10,638 nucleotides of DNA from an uncultured Clostridium sp. (GTDB taxonomy: Bacteria; Bacillota; Clostridia; Clostridiales; Clostridiaceae), in assembly GCF_934754915.1 (NCBI RefSeq), contig NZ_CAKVKB010000117.1, positions 1-10,638 of the forward strand, written 5' to 3'. Below are positions 1 to 7,383 of this stretch, piece after piece. A model generated the notes under the pieces. The model did no database searches and had not been told where the DNA came from. It was given only the letters and a program-made list of their open reading frames with translations. The translations under genes and the position numbers were made by a program. How positions within the stretch are numbered: the first letter of the stretch is position 1; every line of letters begins with the position of its first letter.

Positions 1-417
1 ATATAAGGTTCTGAATTTATAAATACGAAAGATATAAGATGAGGTTAGAACATAATGCTCTAAATAATAATTAAAAATTAGAAAAATGTTATAAAGATTT
101 CAGCATTTATTGTAAATTTTCAATTATATATTGTTAATTCAAACATATATAGATAAAAAATAATATTTTTTATTAATGAATTATACGGCAATTTCTCGAA
201 ATATTTACAACAAACTAATGGTATGGTAAAATATAATCAATGTTCTAAAATTTACAAAGAGGTGGTTTTAAGTGGGGTTAACAAGAAAGTAGACAAAGTA
301 ATTATATTTATTATGAAGATTAGAGGTGTAGTCGAAGGATTATATCTGCAAAAGCTTAAAATGAATGTGGACATTAATAATAAAATTTATAATAAATATA
401 TTTGGGGGGCACTATAG
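1..417 (+). other. Gene-free upstream region and leuA leader
   Basis: No supportable gene lies here. Bases 1-203 are very AT-rich, with stops in all plus frames and no strong hairpin. From the predicted transcription start near 239-245 a leader of about 175 nt runs to leuA. I see neither a T-box core (GGTGGNACC) nor a leader terminator in it. A ribosome-binding-like AGAGGTGG at 258-264 precedes a six-codon GTG frame (272-292, MGLTRK), which may be a minimal upstream ORF or chance. A 64-codon open frame from 223 to the base before leuA begins inside the -10 box, so it is unlikely to be translated from that ATG. Confidence 0.6.
204..232 (+). promoter_or_regulatory. Sigma-A promoter for leuA
   Basis: TTTACA at 204-209 (5/6 to TTGACA), a 17-bp spacer, then TAAAAT at 227-232 preceded by TGG, which gives an extended -10. 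A perfect TATAAT at 232-237 overlaps but has no properly spaced -35. Start of transcription is expected near 239-245. This is the only good promoter I see upstream of leuA, and it probably serves hisC as well. Confidence 0.65.
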
Positions 418-2085
418 ATGTTAAATTATAAGAAATATAAGAGATTTGAAACAATAAAATTAAAGGATAGAACTTGGCCAGATAAAGAGATAACTAAGGC
501 GCCAATATGGTGCAGTGTTGATTTGAGAGATGGTAATCAAGCACTTATAAATCCTATGACTGTTGACGAAAAAATAGAATTTTTCAATTTATTGGTTAAA
601 CTTGGATTTAAAGAAATTGAAATAGGATTTCCTTCAGCATCACAGATAGAATATGATTTTTTAAGAAAGCTTGTGGATGAAAACCGTATTCCAGATGATG
701 TGGTTGTTCAAGTTTTAACTCAGGCAAGACCACACTTAATTAAGAAAACTTTTGAATGTTTAAAGGATGTAAAAAAGGCGATAGTTCATATTTATAATTC
801 AACTTCAGTACTTCAAAGAGATGTTGTATTTAATATGAGCAAAGAGGAAATAAAGGAAATTGCAGTAGAGGGAACTAAACTTGTAAAAGAATATGCAGAA
901 AATTTTGAAGGTGAAATTCTTCTTGAATACTCTCCAGAGAGTTTTACTGGAACAGAAGTTGATTATGCACTTGAGGTATGTGAAGCTGTACTTGATACAT
1001 GGGGTGCATCAAAGGATAAGAAAGTTATTATAAACCTTCCAGCAACAGTAGAAATGGATACTCCAAATGTTTTTGCAGATCAAATTGAATGGATGTGCAG
1101 ACATTTTAAAGATAGAGAAAGAGTAATTTTAAGTGTTCATCCTCATAATGATAGAGGTACAGGAGTTGCAGATAGTGAACTTGCACTTCTTGCAGGAGCT
1201 GATAGAGTTGAAGGTACATTATTTGGTAATGGAGAAAGAACTGGTAATGTAGATGTATTAAATATTGCGTATAATATGTTTTCTCATGGAGTAAATCCAG
1301 AACTTAATCTTGAAAACATAAATGAAATAATTGATGTTTATGAAAGATGTGTAAAAATTCCAGTACATGTAAGGCATCCTTATGCTGGAAATCTTGTATT
1401 TACTGCGTTCTCTGGATCGCATCAAGATGCTATAAATAAAGGAATGAAAAAATATAATGAACGCCATGGAAATATATGGCAAGTGCCATATCTTCCAGTA
1501 GATCCAAGTGATTTAGGAAGAGAGTATGAAGCTTTAGTAAGAATAAACTCTCAATCAGGAAAAGGTGGAGTTGCGTTTATTATGGATCATTGTTATGGTT
1601 ATAAACTTCCAAAAACCATGCAGAAGGAATTTGCTGATGTAATTCAGAAAATGTCTGAAGTTAAGGGTGAAATTTCACCTGCAGAAGTTATGGATGCATT
1701 TACTAAGGAATACCTTGACCTTGAAGAGCCATTTAAATTAGTAAAATGTACATTCACTGATATTTCAGAAATGGATGGAAGTGAAGATTCAAAAGCTAAT
1801 GTTGTAATAATTCATAATGGACAAGAAAACAATATTGAAGCAGTAGGTAACGGTCCTATTGATGCCTTTAAAAAATCTTTAGTTCAAAGCAATTTAGTGA
1901 ATATAAAGATAATTGACTATACAGAACATGCTATGAGTACAGGTTCAGAAGCAAAAGCAGCATCATATGTTTACATGGAGAGACTTGACAATGGTGCTAG
2001 GACTTTTGGTGTAGGTACTGACAGTAATATTACAAGAGCATCAATTAAGTCTATGATGAGTGCTATAAATCGTTTATATAAATAA
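418..2085 (+). CDS. leuA: 2-isopropylmalate synthase
   Basis: Condenses acetyl-CoA with 2-oxoisovalerate to give 2-isopropylmalate, the committed cytoplasmic step of leucine synthesis. The 555-residue length and the N-terminal segment before the barrel fit the longer LeuA type. The HMGL-like TIM barrel carries DLRDGNQ (35-41, with the catalytic Arg37 and metal ligand Asp38), HPHND (241-245, metal-binding His241 and His243) and GNGERTGN (270-277, ligand Asn277). The C-terminal LeuA dimer/allosteric domain covers about 440-555, ending in GVGTDSNITRASIKS-like sequence typical of leucine feedback-regulated enzymes. The ATG at 418 follows a GGGGGG ribosome binding site (404-409) by 8 nt. No leuB, leuC or leuD lies nearby, so it is detached from the rest of the pathway here. 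The family call is firm; leucine feedback is inferred from the domain. Confidence 0.96.
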   Translation: MLNYKKYKRFETIKLKDRTWPDKEITKAPIWCSVDLRDGNQALINPMTVDEKIEFFNLLVKLGFKEIEIGFPSASQIEYDFLRKLVDENRIPDDVVVQVLTQARPHLIKKTFECLKDVKKAIVHIYNSTSVLQRDVVFNMSKEEIKEIAVEGTKLVKEYAENFEGEILLEYSPESFTGTEVDYALEVCEAVLDTWGASKDKKVIINLPATVEMDTPNVFADQIEWMCRHFKDRERVILSVHPHNDRGTGVADSELALLAGADRVEGTLFGNGERTGNVDVLNIAYNMFSHGVNPELNLENINEIIDVYERCVKIPVHVRHPYAGNLVFTAFSGSHQDAINKGMKKYNERHGNIWQVPYLPVDPSDLGREYEALVRINSQSGKGGVAFIMDHCYGYKLPKTMQKEFADVIQKMSEVKGEISPAEVMDAFTKEYLDLEEPFKLVKCTFTDISEMDGSEDSKANVVIIHNGQENNIEAVGNGPIDAFKKSLVQSNLVNIKIIDYTEHAMSTGSEAKAASYVYMERLDNGARTFGVGTDSNITRASIKSMMSAINRLYK

Positions 2086-2094
2086 TAATGATTA

Positions 2095-2128
2095 AAAAAT
2101 CTCTGAAATTTGATTTTCAGAGATTTTT
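2095..2128 (+). terminator. Intrinsic terminator between leuA and hisC
   Basis: A perfect 14-bp stem (2095-2108 with 2115-2128) with a 6-nt loop, running into a 3' T run. The 5' A run makes it potentially bidirectional. It lies 10 nt after the leuA stop and ends 21 nt before the hisC start, leaving no room for a hisC promoter. It may work as a partial terminator or RNA-stabilising hairpin that lowers hisC expression. Confidence 0.85.
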
Positions 2129-2149
2129 ACTAAATGAGGGGGCAAAGCA

Positions 2150-3211
2150 ATGAGCAGATATTGGAATGATCATGTAAAAACATTGGAACCTTATGTTCCA
2201 GGAGAACAGCCAAAGGACAAAAAATATATAAAGTTAAATACAAATGAAAATCCATATGGACCATCACCAAGAGTTATAGAAGCAATAAAAAATGCAGCAT
2301 GTGATGAATTGAAATTATATCCAGATCCAACATGTAGTGATCTTACAGAAGAGATAGCAAAATATTATGGATTACATGAAAATGAAGTATTTATAGGAAA
2401 TGGATCAGATGAAATACTTGCATTTTTGTTTATGACATTTTTCCAGAAGGGCAGAAAAGTTTTATTTCCAGATGTAAGTTATACTTTCTATAAAGTTTAT
2501 GCAGAAATGTTTAATCTTGATTATGAGATGATAAAGCTTGATAATAATTTTAATATACCTCTTGAAGAATTTACAAAACCTAATGGAGGAATAATATTTC
2601 CTAATCCTAATGCACCCACTGGAAAATACATAGAATGTGAAGAAATATTAAAAATAGTTGAAGCAAATACTGATTCAGTTGTAATTATAGATGAAGCATA
2701 TATTGATTTTGGTGGGAAATCCATGATTGATTATATACATAAATATAATAATCTTTTAGTAGTGCAGACATTTTCAAAGTCAAGATCACTTGCAGGATTA
2801 AGAGTTGGATTTGCAATGGGAAATTCTGAACTTATTGATGGATTGAATAGAGTTAAGAACAGTTTTAATTCATATACAATAGACAGGCTTGCTCTTGCTG
2901 GAGCAAAAGAAGCTGTTAAAGATGAAGAATATTTTAATGAAACAAGAAATAGAATAATCAATACACGAAAAAATACTGTTGAAAATCTTAAAAAAATGGA
3001 TTTTGAAGTATTGGATTCGCAGGCTAATTTTATTTTTGCAAAACATAATAAACTGAAGGGACAATTTATATACGAAGAACTAAAAAATAAAGGGGTTCTT
3101 GTCAGACATTTTAATAAGGAAAGAATTGAAGATTATCTTAGAATAACAATCGGAACAGATGATGAAATGGAAGTACTTGTTAAAAAGTTAAAAGAAATAA
3201 TAGAAAATTAA
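2150..3211 (+). CDS. hisC: Histidinol-phosphate aminotransferase
   Basis: PLP-dependent fold-type I aminotransferase that converts imidazole-acetol phosphate plus glutamate to histidinol phosphate in histidine synthesis; many relatives also transaminate aromatic amino acids. At 353 residues it has the normal HisC length. Visible motifs are LNTNENPYGPSP (29-40), GNGSDEI (83-89, cofactor phosphate region), NPNAPTG (152-158), DEAYIDF (181-187, with the Asp that contacts the pyridine nitrogen), TFSKSRSLAGLRVG (207-220, Schiff-base Lys210) and the C-terminal LRITIG (330-335), whose Arg331 binds substrate carboxylate. The ATG at 2150 follows GAGGGGG (2136-2142). It sits directly behind the leuA terminator with no promoter of its own, and no other his gene is present. 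A broader substrate range tied to its leuA neighbour is possible but not shown. Confidence 0.93.
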   Translation: MSRYWNDHVKTLEPYVPGEQPKDKKYIKLNTNENPYGPSPRVIEAIKNAACDELKLYPDPTCSDLTEEIAKYYGLHENEVFIGNGSDEILAFLFMTFFQKGRKVLFPDVSYTFYKVYAEMFNLDYEMIKLDNNFNIPLEEFTKPNGGIIFPNPNAPTGKYIECEEILKIVEANTDSVVIIDEAYIDFGGKSMIDYIHKYNNLLVVQTFSKSRSLAGLRVGFAMGNSELIDGLNRVKNSFNSYTIDRLALAGAKEAVKDEEYFNETRNRIINTRKNTVENLKKMDFEVLDSQANFIFAKHNKLKGQFIYEELKNKGVLVRHFNKERIEDYLRITIGTDDEMEVLVKKLKEIIEN

Positions 3212-3221
3212 TATAAATTCT

Positions 3222-3267
3222 TTAATTCTGTAGTTAAATTAGAAATTAGCTGCAGAATTAATTTTTT
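3222..3267 (+). terminator. Terminator after hisC
   Basis: A 12-bp stem with one G-U pair (3222-3233 with 3250-3261) and a 16-nt loop, followed directly by six T (3262-3267). It ends the leuA-hisC unit and separates it from the cell-wall protein gene. Confidence 0.8.
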
Positions 3268-3285
3268 GTAACAAATTATAAAAAT

Positions 3286-3314
3286 TTGAGATTGGAGTAA
3301 ATAAGTGTTATAAT
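3286..3314 (+). promoter_or_regulatory. Strong sigma-A promoter, extended -10
   Basis: TTGAGA (3286-3291, 5/6), a 17-bp spacer, and perfect TATAAT (3309-3314) preceded by TGT (extended -10). Transcription should start near 3321. That places an ATG at 3320 at the edge of or outside the mRNA and supports translation from the ATG at 3344. Confidence 0.8.
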
Positions 3315-3343
3315 TATAAATGTTGAAAAAAGGGAGGAATTTG

Positions 3344-4864
3344 ATGGTATATAATAGGATAAAATTTATAGCAACGTCGCTGATGGTATTAAGTTTAGTT
3401 TGTGTTTCGACAAAAGCAGCATATGCAGAAACTACCAAAGTAGTTTATGCTGAAAATGTTCAAAATGAATCAGAAACTAATTTGAAAAATGATTCTAATG
3501 ATTATAAAATAAGCAGGAATTGGCTTACAGAAGAGGTGGCAGCCCAATTAAATAAGGAGTGGGACAACCTTACTGTAGAAGATTTTTCATATATAGTTAA
3601 AATAGATTGTCCATATAAAAGATTAAGTGATGAAGAAATTCCTAAAGAAATAGAACTTTTAACAAATGTTGAATATATTAATTTTAATTATTGCAAATTG
3701 GAAGGAGATATTCCAAGTTCTATTGCAAAACTTTCTAAATTAAAACATCTTGATTTAGGTGACAATAGATTTTCTAGTATTTCTGAAGAAGTAGAGAAAA
3801 AAATAGAAAATGGTGATTATGATTATTGTGATGTAGAAGGAAATCAATTTAAACTAAATAAGGGCTGGAGATATCTTAAAGGAAAATGGTCATATTTTGA
3901 TAGATATGGTGAAAGACTTACAGGAGAACAGACTATAGATAATGTAAAATATGATTTTGGAGAAGAGGGAATCATTAAAGAAGGCTGGGAAGAAAAAGAT
4001 GGAGTAAAGCATTATTATGACCGTGTTTCTGGAATGGTAAAAAATGCGTGGAAACAGATAAATAATAAATGGTATTATTTTAATGAAGATGGAGTAATGC
4101 TTACAGGACTTCAAAATATTTTAGGTACTAAATTTTATCTTTCTGAAACTGGAGAAATGCTTACTGGAATTCAGAATATAGATGGAAAATATTATTCTTT
4201 CTGTGATAGAGGTGGAATGCAATATGGACTGATAAGCATAAATGGAAAGATTTATTATTTTGATGAATCTACAGGAGAGATGTCTGTAAATACAGAAAAG
4301 AATATAAATGGAAAAAGATATGTTTTTGGTGCAGATGGTTCAGGGGTTTCTCAAGAAAATACATGGATAGATGAGTATACTTATGTACAGCCAAATGGAC
4401 AGACTGTTAATACATACTCTGGTTATTCCCATTCTAATACAAATTATCAGTTATTTAAATATATGACATATCCTCAGAATCAGGTTAGTGTAGATCAGAC
4501 AGCAGTAGCGTTACATGGAGGAATAACAAGTAATAACTGTGTCTATTTTGCATCAGAAGCAATGAGAAGAGTTGGGTTAAGTCTTCCAACAAGTACATGT
4601 AATACTTATGATCTTGAAAATAAACTTGTTGCAATGGGATTTGTTCCTTGTTATGATTTATCTCAATTGAAACCAGGAGATATAGTGTTTACAAATGGAT
4701 ATACTCATGTATATATATTTATGTGTTGGGATACAAATGGATATGCTTATATAGTGGACAACCAATCATATAATTTTGATAATAAAATTCTTCATAGAAG
4801 ACAGGTTTATCAAGATACAGCTACAACTGATAGGGCAACACATTTTTATTATTATCCATATTAG
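3344..4864 (+). CDS. Secreted cell-wall-binding NlpC/P60-like protein
   Basis: Probable exported wall-associated peptidase, 506 residues from the ATG at 3344. This start is chosen because AGGGAGG (3331-3337) lies 6 nt upstream; the in-frame ATG at 3320 precedes that site and is about at the transcription start. Residues 1-24 form a signal peptide (basic start, hydrophobic core, cleavage after AYA). Residues about 106-146 resemble one or two leucine-rich repeats (LSKLKHLDLGDNRF). Residues about 174-333 hold aromatic/glycine-rich repeats of the choline/glucan-binding type (WYYFNEDGVMLTG, YYFDESTGEM), expected to bind wall polymers. The C-terminal domain resembles NlpC/P60/CHAP peptidases: NNCVYFASEAMRRVG with candidate nucleophile Cys399, LKPGDIVFTNGYTHV with His455, and Asp472/Asn473 as a possible third residue. 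It is a single-gene unit with its own promoter and terminator. The peptidoglycan substrate is inferred; catalytic activity is not certain. Confidence 0.82.
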   Translation: MVYNRIKFIATSLMVLSLVCVSTKAAYAETTKVVYAENVQNESETNLKNDSNDYKISRNWLTEEVAAQLNKEWDNLTVEDFSYIVKIDCPYKRLSDEEIPKEIELLTNVEYINFNYCKLEGDIPSSIAKLSKLKHLDLGDNRFSSISEEVEKKIENGDYDYCDVEGNQFKLNKGWRYLKGKWSYFDRYGERLTGEQTIDNVKYDFGEEGIIKEGWEEKDGVKHYYDRVSGMVKNAWKQINNKWYYFNEDGVMLTGLQNILGTKFYLSETGEMLTGIQNIDGKYYSFCDRGGMQYGLISINGKIYYFDESTGEMSVNTEKNINGKRYVFGADGSGVSQENTWIDEYTYVQPNGQTVNTYSGYSHSNTNYQLFKYMTYPQNQVSVDQTAVALHGGITSNNCVYFASEAMRRVGLSLPTSTCNTYDLENKLVAMGFVPCYDLSQLKPGDIVFTNGYTHVYIFMCWDTNGYAYIVDNQSYNFDNKILHRRQVYQDTATTDRATHFYYYPY

Positions 4865-4883
4865 TTTACAGAAATTGAAATTT

Positions 4884-4926
4884 ATAAGGACTGATAATTT
4901 ATACTTTTATCAGTTCTTATTTTTTT
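4884..4926 (+). terminator. Terminator after the cell-wall protein gene
   Basis: A 14-bp stem with one G-U pair (4884-4897 with 4907-4920) and a 9-nt loop, followed by six T (4921-4926). It starts about 20 nt after the stop codon. Confidence 0.88.
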
Positions 4927-4950
4927 GTATATATATGATGGAAAATTAAG

Positions 4951-4969
4951 AGTATATTTAAAATATACT
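4951..4969. repeat. Inverted repeat, distal copy (AGTATAT-N5-ATATACT)
   Basis: Perfect palindrome with 7-bp outer arms AGTATAT/ATATACT around TTAAA; pairing actually extends to 9 bp with a single centre base. Identical arms at identical spacing recur at 5073-5091, 122 bp downstream. No T run follows, so it is not a terminator. It may be the distal operator of the peptidase gene. Confidence 0.5.
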
Positions 4970-5054
4970 ACTATATGTTAATGTATAAAAAATACAAATT
5001 TGAAATATAAAAAGATAATTTTTTAGAGAAAAGTATGTATTTGTGCTTTTGGAT

Positions 5055-5082
5055 TTTACATAAATTATAGGAAGTATATAAT
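5055..5082 (+). promoter_or_regulatory. Promoter for the M42 peptidase gene
   Basis: TTTACA (5055-5060, 5/6), a 16-bp spacer and perfect TATAAT (5077-5082). Transcription should start near 5089, giving a 5' UTR of about 53 nt. The -10 box and start point lie inside the inverted repeat at 5073-5091. Confidence 0.65.
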
Positions 5083-5091
5083 CTATATACT
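5073..5091. promoter_or_regulatory. Operator-like inverted repeat over the -10 box
   Basis: Perfect palindrome AGTATAT-AATCT-ATATACT covering the -10 hexamer and the predicted transcription start. It shares both arms and the spacing with the copy at 4951-4969. The position is what a repressor dimer would use to block RNA polymerase. No regulator gene is adjacent, and the protein that would bind is unknown. Confidence 0.45.
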
Positions 5092-5141
5092 GAAAGATAT
5101 AAATAATAATAAAATAATATAAGGAAAAGAGGAATATTTAT

Positions 5142-6191
5142 ATGGAAATCAATGTAGATAAAAAATATTTGCTAGAAATACTGGAGAAAATTTTAAGAGA
5201 AAACAGTCCTACAGGTTTTTGTTTTGAAATAATGGATAGAATAAAAGATATATGTGAAAAAAATGGATATATATTTGAAAAAACTAATAAAGGCTGTGGT
5301 GTAATTACCATAAAGGGGAAGAGTAATGATAAAGTTATAGGACTTTCAGCTCATGTTGATACTTTAGGATGTATGGTGAGATCTATAACAGAAAAAGGTA
5401 CTTTAAAGTTTACACTTTTAGGAGGTCCTATAGTACCAACTCTCGATGGAGAATATTGCAAAATAAGAACACGCGAAGGTACAATTTATAGTGGAACTTT
5501 TCTAAGTACAAGTCCAGCTGCACATGTATTTGAAGATGCTAAGAGTAAGAAAAGAGATCCAGAAAATATGGAGATAAGAATTGATGAAAAAGTATCATGC
5601 AGAAAAGATGTACTTGATCTTGGAATATACAGTGGAGATTTTATTTTTATAGATCCAAAAACTGAAATAACAGAAAAAGGATTTGTAAAATCAAGATTTA
5701 TAGATGATAAGGGAAGTGTTGCATGTCTGTTAACAATTCTTGAAATGTTTAAAAGAGAAAATATTATGCCGGATTATACAACTAAAATACTTATTTCAAC
5801 ATATGAAGAAGTTGGTCATGGCGCATCTTATATACCACAGGATATAACTGAAATGATAAGTGTGGATATGGGATGTATAGGCGATGATTTAAACTGTAGT
5901 GAATATGATGTATCAATATGTGCAAAGGATTCAGGAGGACCATATGATTTTAATATGGTAACTGACCTTGTAAATTTAGCAAAAGCTAATAAATTAAACT
6001 ATGCTGTAGATATTTATCCATTTTATGGTTCAGATGTTGGAGCCGCATTAAAAGGTGGAAATAATATTCGTGGAGCTCTTATAGGACCGGGGGTTTCAGC
6101 TTCTCATGGAATGGAAAGAACACATTATGATGCTCTTGAAAACACAGTAAAATTGATTTATTATTATTTAACTAAAGAAACTTTAATATAA
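5142..6191 (+). CDS. M42 family metallo-aminopeptidase
   Basis: Cytoplasmic two-metal aminopeptidase of the M42 family (glutamyl aminopeptidase/FrvX/YsdC type), which forms large tetrahedral complexes that trim peptides. At 349 residues it has the family length. Metal and catalytic residues are in order: SAHVDT (His71, Asp73), FIDDKGS (bridging Asp188), YEEVGHG (catalytic Glu222 and metal ligand Glu223), VDMG (Asp242) and SHGMERTH (His322). The inserted PDZ-like domain typical of M42 lies about 80-175. The ATG at 5142 is preceded by AGGAAAAGAGG-like purines. It has its own promoter with an operator-like repeat. No clear terminator follows, so readthrough into the next gene 173 bp downstream is possible. 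The family is certain; substrate preference cannot be read from sequence. Confidence 0.93.
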   Translation: MEINVDKKYLLEILEKILRENSPTGFCFEIMDRIKDICEKNGYIFEKTNKGCGVITIKGKSNDKVIGLSAHVDTLGCMVRSITEKGTLKFTLLGGPIVPTLDGEYCKIRTREGTIYSGTFLSTSPAAHVFEDAKSKKRDPENMEIRIDEKVSCRKDVLDLGIYSGDFIFIDPKTEITEKGFVKSRFIDDKGSVACLLTILEMFKRENIMPDYTTKILISTYEEVGHGASYIPQDITEMISVDMGCIGDDLNCSEYDVSICAKDSGGPYDFNMVTDLVNLAKANKLNYAVDIYPFYGSDVGAALKGGNNIRGALIGPGVSASHGMERTHYDALENTVKLIYYYLTKETLI

Positions 6192-6300
6192 TAAAAAATA
6201 ATTCGTCAAAAATCTTGGCAAAATAAATTTTAGAAATTTTTAAGCTATATATGTTAATATTTTTTATAAGCAACTTAACTATGGAATTTTTAATATCTAT

Positions 6301-6312
6301 ATATCTGATAAA
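6301..6312 (+). repeat. 12-nt repeat upstream of the YybS-like gene
   Basis: ATATCTGATAAA, containing the TATC-T-GATA inverted repeat, starts 64 nt before the TTG start of the gene at 6365. The identical 12-mer starts 63 nt before the GTPase gene at 9052. It may be a shared regulatory site or chance in AT-rich DNA. Confidence 0.3.
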
Positions 6313-6364
6313 TATTTATTGATTTTATAGTTATGCTGTTACTTTAATTAAGGAGTGAAAATAC

Positions 6365-7318
6365 TTGGAAGTAAAAAAATTTACCAAGGCAGCAATGCTC
6401 AGTGCAGCATTTGTAGCAGTAAGTGTATTTTGTATAGGAATAGGTCTTGGATATTTTGGGTATATAGATTTTATTGTTCCTGCATTTACTGGAATAATAT
6501 TATTGAAATGTGATTTAACATATACAATATTATCATGCGTGGTTTCTCTTATAATAATAATATTTATAATAGGAAACATCCCAAGTGGAATAATGATGTT
6601 TCAGAGTATGATTTTAGGAATTATATTAGCCTTATTTATGAAAATGAGAGGGAATATTTTTGATGACTTGTTTTTTTCAAGTATTGTGTCATGCATAATA
6701 ATGATTTTTGTAGATATAAATTTCAGTACACTTACAGGATATAGTTTCTTAAAGGAGTCTATAAATTACATTAATATACTTCCAACAACATATGATCAGT
6801 ATAAAGACACTATATTATATATGAGCATATCATGCCTGCCATTAGGTACAGTAATATGTGGCTACATATTGATGGCTGTGGCAGTCAAAAAACTAAAAAT
6901 AGAGCAGAATAATGTTATTAAAAAATCTATTGTTTTATGTGAATTTAAAAGGTATGGACAATTTTTATCATGTACAAAAAAATCCATATGTATTGGAATG
7001 CTGTTGATTTTAATTACTATATTTATGAATACATATATATTAACAGATAAGCAGTCATACATATCTATATTGATTAACTCTATAGAATATATAGCAATAT
7101 TTTTTGTATTTCAGGATTCTTTGGGAATAATAAACAAATCAATATATGCATTGACAAAATCAAGAGGCAAATTGTTTTTGTATCAGGCTGTTTTATTGTA
7201 TTGCTTAGTGAAATTTTTTTATATTACATTCTTAGTTATGATAATTTTGAATTTTTATTTTGATTGTAAATACAATCTTAAAATAAATTTCAAGAAAACA
7301 TTAAATGATTTAATATAA
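6365..7318 (+). CDS. YybS-like (DUF2232) membrane protein
   Basis: Integral membrane protein of 317 residues with about eight hydrophobic segments. The first block (residues about 8-95) reads like the clostridial DUF2232/YybS family, which has S-component-like folds and no settled function. A cytoplasmic basic stretch lies near 178-210, and more membrane segments follow to about 300. The start is TTG at 6365, set by AAGGAGTG (6350-6357) about 7 nt upstream; no in-frame ATG gives a comparable site. YybS genes usually sit beside the c-di-AMP phosphodiesterase gene (gdpP/yybT) and rplI. Neither is here, so this is an orphan or a paralogue. The next gene is convergent, so this one ends the plus-strand block. 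The membrane nature is certain; the family assignment comes from memory of the sequence pattern. Confidence 0.72.
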   Translation: MEVKKFTKAAMLSAAFVAVSVFCIGIGLGYFGYIDFIVPAFTGIILLKCDLTYTILSCVVSLIIIIFIIGNIPSGIMMFQSMILGIILALFMKMRGNIFDDLFFSSIVSCIIMIFVDINFSTLTGYSFLKESINYINILPTTYDQYKDTILYMSISCLPLGTVICGYILMAVAVKKLKIEQNNVIKKSIVLCEFKRYGQFLSCTKKSICIGMLLILITIFMNTYILTDKQSYISILINSIEYIAIFFVFQDSLGIINKSIYALTKSRGKLFLYQAVLLYCLVKFFYITFLVMIILNFYFDCKYNLKINFKKTLNDLI

Positions 7319-7330
7319 ATGCATAAAAAG

Positions 7331-7363
7331 AAAATCCAGCTTAATGTCTTTTGCTGGATTTTT
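7331..7363. terminator. Bidirectional terminator between convergent genes
   Basis: A perfect 10-bp stem (7331-7340 with 7353-7362) with a 12-nt loop. T run on the plus side and a long A run (read as T on minus) at 7325-7334. It serves the YybS-like gene on plus and the radical-SAM-like gene on minus. Confidence 0.85.
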
Positions 7364-7383
7364 ATATTAAATATTTGAAACTT

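Noticed and set aside
1..60. Minus-strand frame open to the window edge
   Set aside because: It is only about 34 codons after an upstream stop, with no start codon or ribosome binding site, which is expected by chance in AT-rich DNA.
256..280. Possible T-box-like GAGGTGG in the leuA leader
   Set aside because: The conserved NACCGCG-type continuation is missing and there is no competing terminator, so it does not qualify as a T-box.
223..417. 64-codon open frame ending right at the leuA start
   Set aside because: Its ATG sits between the -35 and inside the -10 region of the leuA promoter, there is no ribosome binding site for it or for the internal ATG at 313, and the product resembles nothing I know.
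3320..3343. Upstream ATG that would add eight residues to the cell-wall protein
   Set aside because: It coincides with the predicted transcription start and precedes the ribosome binding site; the ATG at 3344 has AGGGAGG at the right distance and yields a standard signal peptide.
6273..6336. Imperfect 9-bp inverted repeat (CTTAACTAT with ATAGTTATG)
   Set aside because: The arms are separated by about 46 nt, have a mismatch and no T run; too weak for a terminator or operator call.
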